Shown piece by piece: positions 25,834 to 35,136 of a stretch of DNA of 64,000 nt (within the stretch, counting starts at the first letter, position 1; every line of letters starts with the position of its first letter). The stretch covers positions 32,292-96,291 of the forward strand of contig JADEXA010000023.1 in NCBI GenBank assembly GCA_015207365.1, written 5' to 3'. A program made the translations under genes and the position numbers. This DNA is from Vacuolonema iberomarrocanum LEGE 07170 (GTDB lineage Bacteria > Cyanobacteriota > Cyanobacteriia > Elainellales > Elainellaceae). The notes under the pieces were generated by a model, which saw only the letters and a list, made by a program, of their open reading frames with translations, was not told the DNA's origin and did no database searches.

Positions 25834-26520
25834 ATGCAAGCAGAACCTCGCCCTAAGAAATTACTCGACCAGGTTCGGGACGCGGTTCGCTTAAAGCATT
25901 ATTCCTACCGCACGGAGCAAACCTACGTGCAATGGATTCGCCGCTTCATCTTGTTTCATAACAAACGTCATCCCCAGGAGATGGGCGTTCCTGAAATTGA
26001 AGCTTTTCTTACCCATCTGGCAGTGCAAGAGCAGGTGGCGGCGCAAGAGCGGGTAGCGGCCTCCACCCAAAATCAAGCATTGAGCACCTACTCTTCTTAT
26101 ATCGACTATCGATACGTTTTGCAGCGACCGCTGGATGAGCGGATTGATGCCATTCGAGCCAAGCCTTCCCGTAAGCTCCAACAGTTTTGACTCCGGAAGA
26201 AGTCCGGGCTGTGATCCATCGCATGTCGGGAGTTCATCGATTGATTGTGCAATTGCTCTACGGCAGTGGCTTGCGGCTGCGGGAGGCGATGCAACTCTGC
26301 ATTAAGGATTTAGATTTTCCCCAGTCTTATAGCGGTGTGCAACCGCATTCAGCACTGCAACGGTTGTGTGGGGCGCGCCGCGCCCCACACAACCGTACTT
26401 AACTAACGCGCATAGCGCTATAAATTGTCGTGCGAAACGCCAAGGGCTAGGCAAGCCGACTCACGATGTTACCCAGCCGTGTGCAGATGCCGCTTAAATA
26501 ACACCGACAGCAAGTCAAAC
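25834..26520 (+). pseudogene. Integron-type tyrosine recombinase, broken and interrupted
   Basis: The first frame (from ATG 25834) has the integron-integrase N-terminus: LLDQVRDAVRLKHYSYRTEQ, TYVQWIRRFILFHNKRHPQE and EAFLTHLAV. A garbled stretch near 26085-26125 follows, then [17 protein letters not shown]. Loss of one C near 26180 shifts the frame to [15 protein letters not shown] and [15 protein letters not shown], holding the first catalytic arginine. Hairpin element B2 then splits the gene after DLDFPQS. It resumes with IVVRNAKG, stop, TMLPSRVQMPLK, stop and QQVKRIL, and ends abruptly at the chlH-like stop. The distal HxxR and Tyr box are missing. Confidence 0.8.
26328..26422. mobile_element. 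Hairpin element family B, copy 2, inserted in the integrase remnant
   Basis: 95 bp with TATAGCG and CGCTATA termini and the 17-bp GC-rich stem. Removing 91 bp plus one TA rejoins the host codons as CAG TCT TAA ATT GTC, which keeps the integrase frame (Q-S-stop-I-V). This supports insertion with a 2-bp TA target duplication. Confidence 0.85.
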
Positions 26521-26525
26521 GCATT

Positions 26526-29500
26526 CTATAGAGCGACGCCTTCCAACGCTTCCTCCGCCTGATCATAGAGGGACTGTAGCTTTTTGATCGCCTCATCCCC
26601 CGGGGACCAATATCCCCGTCCGTGGGCTTCCAGCATTCGTCCCACGATGTTGCGGAACGCTTCGGGGTTCGCTTGGCGCAGTTTTTCCGCCATTTCGCGA
26701 TCGAAGGCATAGGTCTCAGCGGCTTGGTCGTAAACCCAATCATCAGCGAAATGGGTCGTTCCAGCCCAGCCAATCATTGCTGTCATCCGCTGAGAGATTT
26801 CGTAGGCTCCCCCAGAGCCTTGAGCCGTCATTGCCTCGGCCCACTTCGGATTCAGCAGCTTGGTACGGTACTCCATCCGCAGTAGGTTCTCTAGCTTCTG
26901 AGGCGTGGTGTCTTTGGAGAAGCTTTCAACAAAGCTGGCGGTGACGCGGTGCCCCTGGCGCTGTTCGGCAGCTTGCTTCAGGGCTCCGGTGTTGGCGTAG
27001 TATTCCTGGATGTCGGTGAGGCCATATTCCACCGAATCGATTTGCTGAACGATACGGCCAGTCGTACTGAGCAAGGTGTCGAGAATTTCGGGGCGGGCTT
27101 GGCCTTTGTCGCCACGACCGTAGCTAAAGGCATTGCGATCGCGCCAGGTATCCCCCAGTTCGTTGTTGGATTCCCAGTTGCTATCGACGATGCGATCGTT
27201 CACCAGGGAGCCATAGTCTCCCGCTGGATTGGAGAACAGCCGGGCTGTTGGATTTTCCACACCCTGGGCTTTGAGGGCTAACGCATGTTTGCGAATGAAG
27301 TTCTGATCCTCCGGCTCATCGACCTCGGCGGCGCGGCGGAATAGGTCGTCTAGCAGTTCCAGGATGTTGACGAAGCTGTCGCGGAAGATGCCCGATAGGT
27401 TGCCGAGTACATCGATGCGAGGATGCCCAAGGTGCTCTAGGGGAATCAAGTCGTAGCGGACGATGCGCCCGGTGCCTTCCTTGATGGGTTCTGCACCCAC
27501 CAATTCCAGTAGCGTACCGATCGCTTCGCCCTTCGTTTTAATTGTGTCCAGTCCCCAGAGCATGACGGCAATGGTTTCTGGAAATGTGCCATGTTCATCG
27601 CAGTGCTGGTCGATCAGTTTGCGAGCCACGAGGCGACCTCGCTCGTAAGCGGCAGGGGAGGGCATGCGGTAGGGGTCGAGGGCATGAATGTTGCGCCCTG
27701 TGGGCAACACCCCCGCCCCATCGCGTAGCAAATCACCACCGGGAGCCGGAGGAATATATTCGCCATTCAGACCCCGCAACAGGTTGGTGAGTTCGTCAGT
27801 GGTTTTGGCAAGGCGATCGCAAATCTCCAGCCCTTCTTCAAGTCGTTGCCTTGCCGTTTCTCGTAGGGGCGCATCGGCGTCAGTACGGTAATGGTGCAGC
27901 AGCAGATCGTCGATGATGTTCGGCCATTGGGGGCGATCGCATACGGCCAGATCCAGCTCACTCAATGCTTTTACCACTTCTGGCTTAAGCGCATCACCGA
28001 AATAAGCTTCCAAATAGCTATGGCGAGTGGCTGCGTCGGGAGCCTGCCCTAGGATATGCAGTCCCGAGGAAAACAGTCGATTTTCTAACACTTGCAGATA
28101 GTCGTATAGCGTTGCAAAGTAGGCCAATAGAGACCCTTTGCTAAACAGACGCGCCGTTTCCAGCGAGAACTCCATGCCCAGCTTGCGGGCTTCGGTGAAG
28201 GGACAGTCGGCTTCCAGTCCTGTATCGGTAATTTTTTTGCAAATAGCTTCCCGCAGCACATCATTTTTATCGGGATCTTCGCGATATTCGGCAATCAGTT
28301 CTCGCAGTGCCACTAGGTCTTTGTAGAGTCCCGCTCGACCATACGGCGGCACGTTGTGGGAAATGAGCACACCATACCCGCGCCGTTTGGCCAGGATGGA
28401 CTCGGATGGGTTGTTCGCCGCGTAGATGTAGAGATGCGGCAGGTTGCCCATCAGAATGTCAGGCCAAGAGTAGCCAGTGTTGCCCAGGGGAGAACCGGGC
28501 AGCCACTCTGCGGTACCATGCATCCCAAAGTGCAGCACGGCATCGGCCTGAAAATCCTTTTGCAGCCATTGGTAGAAAGCGGTGTATTGCGGATGGGGCG
28601 TGAGGTCTCGCTCAAACATCAGTCGCATCGGATCGCCGGAAAGACCCAGCGGCGGCTGCACCCCAATCCACAGGTTGCCAAGCTGTACGCCCCCGATTAG
28701 GAAATCATCGTCGTAGGTCTTGATGCCCGTGCGGGTCAGCTCGCCCCACTGGTTTTCGACGCGAGTGGTGAGCAGGTAGCCCAGCCACTTCTCTAGCTTG
28801 CGAACGTTGACGGTCTGCTGGAGGGGAATGCTTTGGCGGGATCCATTCCCATTAGAGTGCGACACCCGGTTCTTGATGCGTGGATCGGTCTCATCTGCGT
28901 CTTTGACCCAGTCGATCAGGGTTTCGCCATCGTCAGGAAGGTCACCCACGTTATATCCTGCGGCTTGCAGCGACGTGAGCAGCTTTAATAATGACCGAGG
29001 CACGTTCAACAGTGCTGCCGTGCCTGTTGCGCCGTAGCCGGGGGGAAATCCATAGAGCACGATCGCCACTTTCCTCTCCGCTGCTGGTTTCTGCCGGAGT
29101 GCCACCCAGCGTTTTACCCGCCCAATCAACCGCTGCACCCGTTCGGGCACCAGATAAATGTCTTCTCCCACCAATCCCCCCAGCGGCACTGGGTCGATCG
29201 CCCCATCCAGCTCTGGCAGTGCGTATAGCACCACACTTTGTAGCCCTCCAACCCCCTGGCGTGTCCAGGAATGAATGTCTTGGATCAGCAGCGGCGCTGA
29301 GACGAAATAGGGCACATTCTTCGCCGTCAGAATCCGCACGGCCACTTCCGTCTGGCGTCCAGCCTCCATCGATCCGGCGGGGCCACCCACCAACGGAAAG
29401 CCAATCGTGGAGACGATCGCATCGACCTTCACCGCTTCACCCGATAGAGAGGGGGTAGCAGTTTGCCCCTGCGATCGCTGCGCTTGCTCGTAATCCGTCG

Positions 29501-30407
29501 TCATCCAATCCCGCACGGCCACATGTCCTTCAACGCCGTTGATGAAGATCGGCACGGGCACCAAACCCGCGTTTTCAAAGGCTCGAATTAGCTGCGGAAT
29601 GTAGGGCTGTTGGGTAATGACATGTTTGCGGTAAAGCAAAATCCCAACCACTGCAGGAGGGATAGCGTTAGTTTTTTGCTCCGCTTCGCGATCAGGTTCG
29701 GCATCGGATGGCTGATGGCTTGTTTCTACCTTTCTGTTCCGATGCCACTCCAGATAAGCTCTTGGCGACTCAAAATACCCGCCATACCCTGGGTGCAACA
29801 GCCCCATGTTGGGCGCAGATACCGCTTCGGGAATGTCTCCCACAGTAAGCTCCAGGTATGTTTCCCCCAGGAACCAAAACATGGCCGCCACATTCTCCGC
29901 GCCGCCAGCGTTCCAGTAACCATAGATAATCAGCCAGTTGCGTAAATCCTGTACTTTGCCGACGGGAATATATTTGAGCAGCTTGGGGCCAACTTTGAGA
30001 AAACTCAGATAGCCCGCCAGTTTGTCTTCTTCGCGACTATTACCAAACTTGCTGAGAATGAACTGGACGGGCTTGGGCATGCCCTTGGGTTTCTCGCCGA
30101 TCGCAAACTTGCCTAACTGGGTCAAAGCCATCAATTCCAGCGCCGACTCAAAGACCAGGCGGATGGGGATGGATTTCACGCGCTCCCGCAGCCAGAGCAC
30201 CTGATCGTAGTCAAAGATCAGGCTGCCGAAGAAGACATCAGCGGTTTCAAGGGCTTGGGCGATCGCCTCCGGCTGTTCATTGATGTCGCGATCGCTGAAG
30301 ACGTGAATCTCCAAATCGGGACAGCGCTGGATGGCTTTCTTTGCTGCCTGCCGATAGAGCCCTGCGTTGAATGTTTCAAAGCCCGCAATCAAGACAATTT
30401 TCGGCAT
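26526..30407 (-). CDS. ChlH/BchH/CobN-type chelatase large subunit (paralogue)
   Basis: A 1293-residue cytosolic protein of the family that carries the tetrapyrrole during Mg or Co insertion. Seen are LLKYIPVGKVQDLRNWL near residue 155, the segment HFGMHGTAEWLPGSPLGNTG with its conserved histidines, LYIYAANNPSESILAKRRGY and the C-terminal LLNPKWAEAM. The normal cyanobacterial ChlH has a different N-terminus and an HGSLEF-type central motif. This looks like a second, divergent copy (from memory of the family). No chlD, chlI or cobalamin gene adjoins. The start ATG at 30407 has GAGG upstream. Mg- versus Co-chelatase activity cannot be decided. Confidence 0.75.
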   Translation of the reverse strand: MPKIVLIAGFETFNAGLYRQAAKKAIQRCPDLEIHVFSDRDINEQPEAIAQALETADVFFGSLIFDYDQVLWLRERVKSIPIRLVFESALELMALTQLGKFAIGEKPKGMPKPVQFILSKFGNSREEDKLAGYLSFLKVGPKLLKYIPVGKVQDLRNWLIIYGYWNAGGAENVAAMFWFLGETYLELTVGDIPEAVSAPNMGLLHPGYGGYFESPRAYLEWHRNRKVETSHQPSDAEPDREAEQKTNAIPPAVVGILLYRKHVITQQPYIPQLIRAFENAGLVPVPIFINGVEGHVAVRDWMTTDYEQAQRSQGQTATPSLSGEAVKVDAIVSTIGFPLVGGPAGSMEAGRQTEVAVRILTAKNVPYFVSAPLLIQDIHSWTRQGVGGLQSVVLYALPELDGAIDPVPLGGLVGEDIYLVPERVQRLIGRVKRWVALRQKPAAERKVAIVLYGFPPGYGATGTAALLNVPRSLLKLLTSLQAAGYNVGDLPDDGETLIDWVKDADETDPRIKNRVSHSNGNGSRQSIPLQQTVNVRKLEKWLGYLLTTRVENQWGELTRTGIKTYDDDFLIGGVQLGNLWIGVQPPLGLSGDPMRLMFERDLTPHPQYTAFYQWLQKDFQADAVLHFGMHGTAEWLPGSPLGNTGYSWPDILMGNLPHLYIYAANNPSESILAKRRGYGVLISHNVPPYGRAGLYKDLVALRELIAEYREDPDKNDVLREAICKKITDTGLEADCPFTEARKLGMEFSLETARLFSKGSLLAYFATLYDYLQVLENRLFSSGLHILGQAPDAATRHSYLEAYFGDALKPEVVKALSELDLAVCDRPQWPNIIDDLLLHHYRTDADAPLRETARQRLEEGLEICDRLAKTTDELTNLLRGLNGEYIPPAPGGDLLRDGAGVLPTGRNIHALDPYRMPSPAAYERGRLVARKLIDQHCDEHGTFPETIAVMLWGLDTIKTKGEAIGTLLELVGAEPIKEGTGRIVRYDLIPLEHLGHPRIDVLGNLSGIFRDSFVNILELLDDLFRRAAEVDEPEDQNFIRKHALALKAQGVENPTARLFSNPAGDYGSLVNDRIVDSNWESNNELGDTWRDRNAFSYGRGDKGQARPEILDTLLSTTGRIVQQIDSVEYGLTDIQEYYANTGALKQAAEQRQGHRVTASFVESFSKDTTPQKLENLLRMEYRTKLLNPKWAEAMTAQGSGGAYEISQRMTAMIGWAGTTHFADDWVYDQAAETYAFDREMAEKLRQANPEAFRNIVGRMLEAHGRGYWSPGDEAIKKLQSLYDQAEEALEGVAL

Positions 30408-31140
30408 CTGGAGAACCTCAAACCCTTACTGACAGGACTCACGCATTTTGTTGATGGTGTGGTTGCGTCGCGGCCACACCATCAACGAATTCACTCAGAA
30501 TTACGCAAAACTTGCGTAGATCCTCACTTACTATCTTAGAGGCTGCTCGAAAAGCCTCGAGGTGTTGAAAATCAACGTTTCAGACCAGCCCTGGGTCTGC
30601 TTGAGCCGTCTTTTGAAACGTATCTGGATCCCCCTATCGCTAACCTATCGATAAGGTGCAATCAGAGAATTTGATGGGTTCTCCCATGTGCTGGCGTTGT
30701 TCTGCGGTCGCAACTGAACCCGCTTCAACCCGTAGCGTGAATCTCTACCTTTAGATATTTTGAACCGCTACCATTTTCTACTTTTCGAAGGATCAGGTTT
30801 GCTGGGTTGGCTCGATATTATTAGAGTGTAGGCTGCCCAGAAAAGCCGCAAGGTCTTCGTCTGACAGCTTTCTCTACAGCTATCAGATTATCCTCGGTAG
30901 CTATTACGTCAGATTATCGCTGATAGCCATTAAGAAATGCGTGTCAGGCCATTTAATTGTTCTTAATAGTTTCCCCGAAAAGATACGGCTATTTCTGCTT
31001 TCCTGAGTCGGCTACCCGACTGTTTGATGAGAAGGGAATTGATACAGTAGGAGCGTTGTCGGGATGTTGAATTCAACGGTTGAAGCGATAACCTGACAGC
31101 CCTTTCGTTGCGGAAGGTGATTGCAACAAGGAGGTCATTG
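30408..31140. other. Long intergenic region with hairpin element and short repeats
   Basis: Apart from element D1 (30434-30524), this region holds two related short stretches, GGCTGCTCGAAAAGCCTCGA (about 30541) and GGCTGCCCAGAAAAGCCGCA (about 30831). It also holds a partly palindromic block at about 30887-30937 with two TCAGATTATC units between CTATCAG and CTGATAG. No gene seen. The promoter of the next gene should lie near its right end. Confidence 0.45.
30434..30524. mobile_element. Hairpin element family D, copy 1
   Basis: 91 bp from AGGACTCACGCATTTTG to TGCGTAGATCCT. The core stem is GTTGATGGTGTGG then CCACACCATCAAC around TTGCGTCGCGG. The termini match the 91-bp element at 38060-38150, but the core is entirely different. 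Confidence 0.6.
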
Positions 31141-31905
31141 ATGTCAGGTTCAATCCGTGAACAGGTTTCAGAAGATCTGAAACGCGCAAAAGCAGAAGGT
31201 AGCCTTCGGGCTGACCGAATTAAAGAAATTGTAAAAGCGGCTGTGTCCCAGGCGATCGCCGAGTTAAAAGAAGGTTCGGGTGAAGTTGGAACCATTGCCC
31301 GTGATGCTGTTCAGGCTGTTTCTGATGAAGTAAAAGGCAAAAGCCAAGAGGTCGCAACTGACCTTCGCGCCTCCGTTGAAGGGGTGGTCGAAGGGATTAG
31401 TGAAAAGCGGCGTGAGACGATCGCCAAAAGTCAAGAACAAATCCAAGCGCTCGAAGTAGAAGTTATTGAGCAAGAGCGGATTCTGCAGGAAGAAGTCGAA
31501 AATGCGCTCGTAAAAATCGAGACAGATGAGCAAGCAAACGGGACTGACGATATGGATCTCAAGTCTGCTATTGCATCAATTCTGGCCAACATTCGTGATA
31601 GCGAAGCCGTTGCCAACATGCAAGTTCAATATGCCCGACTGAAAGCGAAATTAGCCGTGCTAGATGCCAACTTGGCCAATCGGTATGGCGATCGCTACGA
31701 CGAAGTGAAGCATCACCTAGATTCAGCAAAAGCTTGGTATGACAACGCAAAAGCCAGCACCGAAGCGGGTGAAACGAGTGTTGTACAAGAGAAATATGCT
31801 GAATTCGAGCAGCGCTTGGGCGAACTAGGCACAGCCCTGGCCCGTAAGGAAAAGCAACTCAAAGAACGCTTAACAGAGTTGTGGAAAACCACGAGTCAAC
31901 TCTAA
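31141..31905 (+). CDS. Long helical (apolipoprotein/LEA-like) protein
   Basis: A 254-residue soluble, highly charged protein predicted almost wholly helical. The ATG at 31141 follows AAGGAGGT, a strong ribosome site that rules out the longer frame from 31108. Heptad-like segments include IKEIVKAAVSQAIAELKEGS, VSDEVKGKSQEVATDLRASV and a C-terminal EFEQRLGELGTALARKEKQL. There is no enzyme motif. The pattern resembles amphipathic-helix proteins induced by desiccation or salt. With Pmp3 and a holin-like gene downstream on the same strand it forms a likely stress group. Related genes are sometimes labelled histidine kinase, but no kinase motif is present. Confidence 0.65.
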   Translation: MSGSIREQVSEDLKRAKAEGSLRADRIKEIVKAAVSQAIAELKEGSGEVGTIARDAVQAVSDEVKGKSQEVATDLRASVEGVVEGISEKRRETIAKSQEQIQALEVEVIEQERILQEEVENALVKIETDEQANGTDDMDLKSAIASILANIRDSEAVANMQVQYARLKAKLAVLDANLANRYGDRYDEVKHHLDSAKAWYDNAKASTEAGETSVVQEKYAEFEQRLGELGTALARKEKQLKERLTELWKTTSQL

Positions 31906-32076
31906 GCCCTTAATGCGTTTGACATGCCCACAGCCTATCTGTGTGCCCGCTGTACATTTCTATGTGCCTACTGCACATCTATCTTTGGAGAGTTGTGTGG
32001 GAGTCTAGCTTCTTCCATTCTCGAAGTAAACCTTCGCATCCCCATTTCCCTTTACGTTCATTACCGAGGATACATT

Positions 32077-32259
32077 ATGAAAACCGTACGATACCTTCTT
32101 GGCATTCTGTTTCCCCCCGCTGGTGTGTTTCTGACCTATGGCATCAGCTCAACACTCATCATCAATATCTTGCTCACTGTTTTGGGATATATTCCTGGCA
32201 TTATCCATGCCGTTTGGGCCATCTCAAAATCTTACGAAAAAGCGGGTCAGAGTGTGTAA
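32077..32259 (+). CDS. Pmp3/YqaE family small membrane protein
   Basis: 60 residues, MKTVRYLLGILFPPAGVFLT then YGISSTLIINILLTVLGYIP and GIIHAVWAISK. Two membrane helices with the FPP and GYIPGIIHA signatures of the Pmp3 (PMP3/YqaE) family. These tiny proteins modulate membrane potential and ion homeostasis and are induced by salt and cold. The start at 32077 has GAGGA upstream; the open frame extends to 31924, but the extra Cys-rich peptide is not part of the family. Confidence 0.85.
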   Translation: MKTVRYLLGILFPPAGVFLTYGISSTLIINILLTVLGYIPGIIHAVWAISKSYEKAGQSV

Positions 32260-32465
32260 ACGCTCAAGCATCATTTAGGCGTATGCTGCCGACTTTTGAA
32301 TCTGTCTTAATCAAGCGCGTCCTCACATATCTGTTGTGAAACATCTTTGGTCAAAAGTGAAGAATCTTTCTCTTTAAACCACTTGCCTGAATCTTTAAAA
32401 GTTATTTGATTTTGACAGATTGCAAGATTATTGACCATCTATCTACTGTCTGGAGAAACTAACCT

Positions 32466-32864
32466 ATGCTTGGATATCTCTTAACAACATTAATCACAGC
32501 TTTGAGTCTGCTGGTAACCGATATTCTGTTACCCGGCGTCTCTTTAGCGAATTTCCCAGCCGCGATCGTTGCTGGTGTTGCGATCGGTTTGGTAAACAGC
32601 TTTGTGAAGCCTGTTCTGTCTATTCTGTCGCTGCCCGTTACCTTCCTAACCCTGGGCTTGTTCTCGCTGGTGGTTAACGGAATCTGCTTCTCACTGGCTG
32701 CATTTTTCGTCCCTGGGTTTGCGGTGCATGGGCTTGTGGCCTTCATCGTTGGCCCCATCATTCTGTCGCTGGCTAGCACGTTGCTCAACCGCTACTTCGT
32801 AGCGAAGCAAATCCCCGGTTCTTCTGCACTACCCACTGATAAGCCTGTTGGCACCAACAGCTAA
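32466..32864 (+). CDS. Phage holin 4-like / YvlD-type membrane protein
   Basis: A 132-residue protein with four membrane helices matching the YvlD-type group often annotated as phage holin family 4. Signs are LGYLLTTLITALSLLVTDIL then LPGV, AAIVAGVAIGLVNSFVKPVL and PVTFLTLGLFSLVVNGICF. In spite of the name, most chromosomal members are envelope-stress proteins and not lysis proteins. It is third in the same-strand group with the helical protein and Pmp3. A hairpin with T-run follows (32895-32927). Confidence 0.8.
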   Translation: MLGYLLTTLITALSLLVTDILLPGVSLANFPAAIVAGVAIGLVNSFVKPVLSILSLPVTFLTLGLFSLVVNGICFSLAAFFVPGFAVHGLVAFIVGPIILSLASTLLNRYFVAKQIPGSSALPTDKPVGTNS

Positions 32865-32894
32865 TCCTTCAGTTTTGACAATCTGAATCATCTC

Positions 32895-32927
32895 AAATCC
32901 CTGGAATCTTTGATTCTGGGGATTTTT
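32895..32927 (+). terminator. Intrinsic terminator of the stress group
   Basis: AAATCCC and GGGATTT form the base, with GAATC/GATTC above, followed by TTTTT. It lies about 30 bases past the holin-like stop and just before the end of the convergent WG-repeat gene. Confidence 0.6.
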
Positions 32928-34735
32928 CATGCGTCCATCAGCAACCCAATCCTCTCTCTCTGGTCTTCCGACCCCTTCTCCAAAGCAATAAAAATGAACT
33001 CATCGCTTATTTTTAGGGTGAATGTAATGACAAATTCATCGACAGGTTGATTGAAGATCAAAGCCCCATCTCTATCGATCAAATTAATCGTCTCATCCTC
33101 TAGCGTTACTTGCGCATAGCCCTGGCTCCAGAAGGGTTCTGCCTCAGCAAATTGAGGCGCAATCACCCTCTCCCCTTGACGGTTGATATATCCCCAGCGT
33201 CCACTCTCATCTGGCATAGCGGCTAATCCTTGAGAAAAGCCTTCACGATACCCAAAATCATTCGTCCTTCTGAAAAATGTGGGTGGAATGACATAGCTTC
33301 CACTCTTATCGATAAAACCATGTCGTTCGGTCTCTGGATCTTGCACCAAGGCTAACCCGTCCTGAAAGTAGTTTACACTTTCAAACTGCGGGGGAATGAC
33401 CCAGTGCCCTTCCCGATCCACGTAACCAAAACGAGACGGTTCATCTGAATTGCGAGGGGCATTGGCAACCGGCAACAGGCCCTCTTGAAACCCTCTCTCC
33501 CACCCTGCTCCAACACGATAGTCTGGCAGAGCAGCATCACCATAGTTATCAATGATATTGCCTTGAGGATCAATCATGGCTAAATGGCCGCGCCATCGCT
33601 CTGGAATGGATGCTCTTGTGTCATTCGGATGGATTCTGACCAACGCCCGATCATCAATGAATCCAGTGGCAGCAATAGGCGATTGCCTGAAATCGCAAAA
33701 TAGTGGCTCAATGGCAAACCCTCCATTGGTAACATCCAAATACCCCCATGTGCCTTGTTCATACGGAGGCCCCGTCCACTCTGGAGCATTTTCATCTACA
33801 GGAGCGGCAGGGTTAGCCTCTGGCAACAATTGCACAGGAGGATGCACACAGCCTGGAATACGAACGGGTGCAAGCCCAGAACCAGTAGACAATTCTGAGA
33901 TAAGCCCATAGTACGAATCGTAACCCCCGACACGATCTAAACGATCTTCCGCTGTGAGCCGTTGAAAGTTTTTATTAATCGCAGAGAATAATCCTTCTAG
34001 AGAAGGGTGTCTCACGACGGCAATGCCCTCATGAAACGAGGTTGCAAGCTGTAAATCCAGCGGCATCAACACTTCGCCATCGGGATTGATGTATCCACAT
34101 CCCCTCCGAACTTCAGTTACAAGATACTGACACACAACGCTTACACCCTCATGAAAGCCACCAATTGACTCATATTGAGGTTCAATCACAAATTCTCCAG
34201 TTTGATCAATAAACCCAATCGGGCCATCAGGCTCCTGCCTCAATGGAAATCGTCCTTCAACAAACTGATACAGATTGTCAGTAAAGCCACCCACATGGTC
34301 AGCAAGAGCAACACGCTGCTCTCTTCGAAGATTAGGGGGGAAGATAAACTGACCTCGCGTATTAATAAAGCCACGATAGGTTTGGCCATCATCTGCATCA
34401 AAGGACACCAAAGCCACCCCTTCAGAGAACTTTCCCAAGACCTTAAAACAGTGAGGAATCACAAGATTCCCATCGGTATTGATCACCCCTACTTGACTCT
34501 CGTCAAAACAAGGTAAGGAAATAGAGTCAATTTCGGTTGAGTTGAGAACGTCAAACTTAACCGAGCTTAGGGTCTCGATTGTCTGACTTCCCCTTGGCTT
34601 GAGTTCTTGAGCACCTAGTGATGAAGTGTCAGACTCAGACCTGCTGTCCTTTTGAAAAACAGGAGTTAACAGGGTGTATGAGGCTACAAATGCCAGCACT
34701 AACCCGATGACTAACCAACCCACAAATTTCCGCAT
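32927..34735 (-). CDS. WG-repeat protein with N-terminal membrane anchor
   Basis: A 602-residue protein. A single hydrophobic helix (residues about 7-25, WLVIGLVLAFVASYTLL) works as an uncleaved signal or anchor. The rest is a chain of about ten WG (beta-leg) repeats of the kind 'G.IN..G.FVIPPQF....F.EG.A.V', for example GFIDQTGEFVIEPQYESI, YVDREGHWVIPPQFESV and YINRQGERVIAPQFAEA. WG repeats are thought to mediate protein or wall contacts outside the cytoplasm. No enzyme domain. It is monocistronic, with its promoter in the 34736-35136 spacer. Confidence 0.85.
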   Translation of the reverse strand: MRKFVGWLVIGLVLAFVASYTLLTPVFQKDSRSESDTSSLGAQELKPRGSQTIETLSSVKFDVLNSTEIDSISLPCFDESQVGVINTDGNLVIPHCFKVLGKFSEGVALVSFDADDGQTYRGFINTRGQFIFPPNLRREQRVALADHVGGFTDNLYQFVEGRFPLRQEPDGPIGFIDQTGEFVIEPQYESIGGFHEGVSVVCQYLVTEVRRGCGYINPDGEVLMPLDLQLATSFHEGIAVVRHPSLEGLFSAINKNFQRLTAEDRLDRVGGYDSYYGLISELSTGSGLAPVRIPGCVHPPVQLLPEANPAAPVDENAPEWTGPPYEQGTWGYLDVTNGGFAIEPLFCDFRQSPIAATGFIDDRALVRIHPNDTRASIPERWRGHLAMIDPQGNIIDNYGDAALPDYRVGAGWERGFQEGLLPVANAPRNSDEPSRFGYVDREGHWVIPPQFESVNYFQDGLALVQDPETERHGFIDKSGSYVIPPTFFRRTNDFGYREGFSQGLAAMPDESGRWGYINRQGERVIAPQFAEAEPFWSQGYAQVTLEDETINLIDRDGALIFNQPVDEFVITFTLKISDEFIFIALEKGSEDQRERIGLLMDA

Positions 34736-34877
34736 GATTCACATCTCAGCAGCCTATTGCGACTGCTCTCTAAACAAGGTGACGGTAAGGAAAATGTAGC
34801 CGACCCATTTTCTTACACTGAATAAATCTAAGTATAAGATCGGACAACTGAACCCATAACACACCCTCAAATTGGGA

Positions 34878-35051
34878 ATGTATGCAGCAAGCAAAGCACT
34901 CCTAAGCATGGAATGGTCTCAGTCGATTGAAGACTCGTTCTATCAGAACTTATTTCCTGAATGTCTTCCAGGTCATGACTATGCATCCGTTGCTGTGGAC
35001 TTTACAGTGAAAAGGAATGACTTGCATATTTCGTTGATGTTTTGGGTGTGA
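34878..35051 (+). CDS. Possible small protein or gene fragment of 57 residues
   Basis: An ATG-to-TGA frame reading MYAASKALLSMEWSQSIEDS and, later, PGHDYASVAVDFTVKRND. The composition is protein-like (alternating hydrophobic strand near the end, LHISLMFWV), but I recognise no family and see no strong ribosome site. It could be the end of a decayed gene. The rest of the 34736-35136 spacer shows nothing else. Confidence 0.3.
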   Translation: MYAASKALLSMEWSQSIEDSFYQNLFPECLPGHDYASVAVDFTVKRNDLHISLMFWV

Positions 35052-35136
35052 CATGCCCGTAGCGTCAAGGCATTTGTCAGAGTTACGCGAGTTTTGTGTC
35101 AGTTCGGAAAAGCTGAGCTAGGGATGGCGAAAAAGG

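Noticed and set aside
31141..31905. Histidine kinase annotation sometimes given to this helical protein type
   Set aside because: No H-box, N-box or ATP-binding glycine motifs are present.
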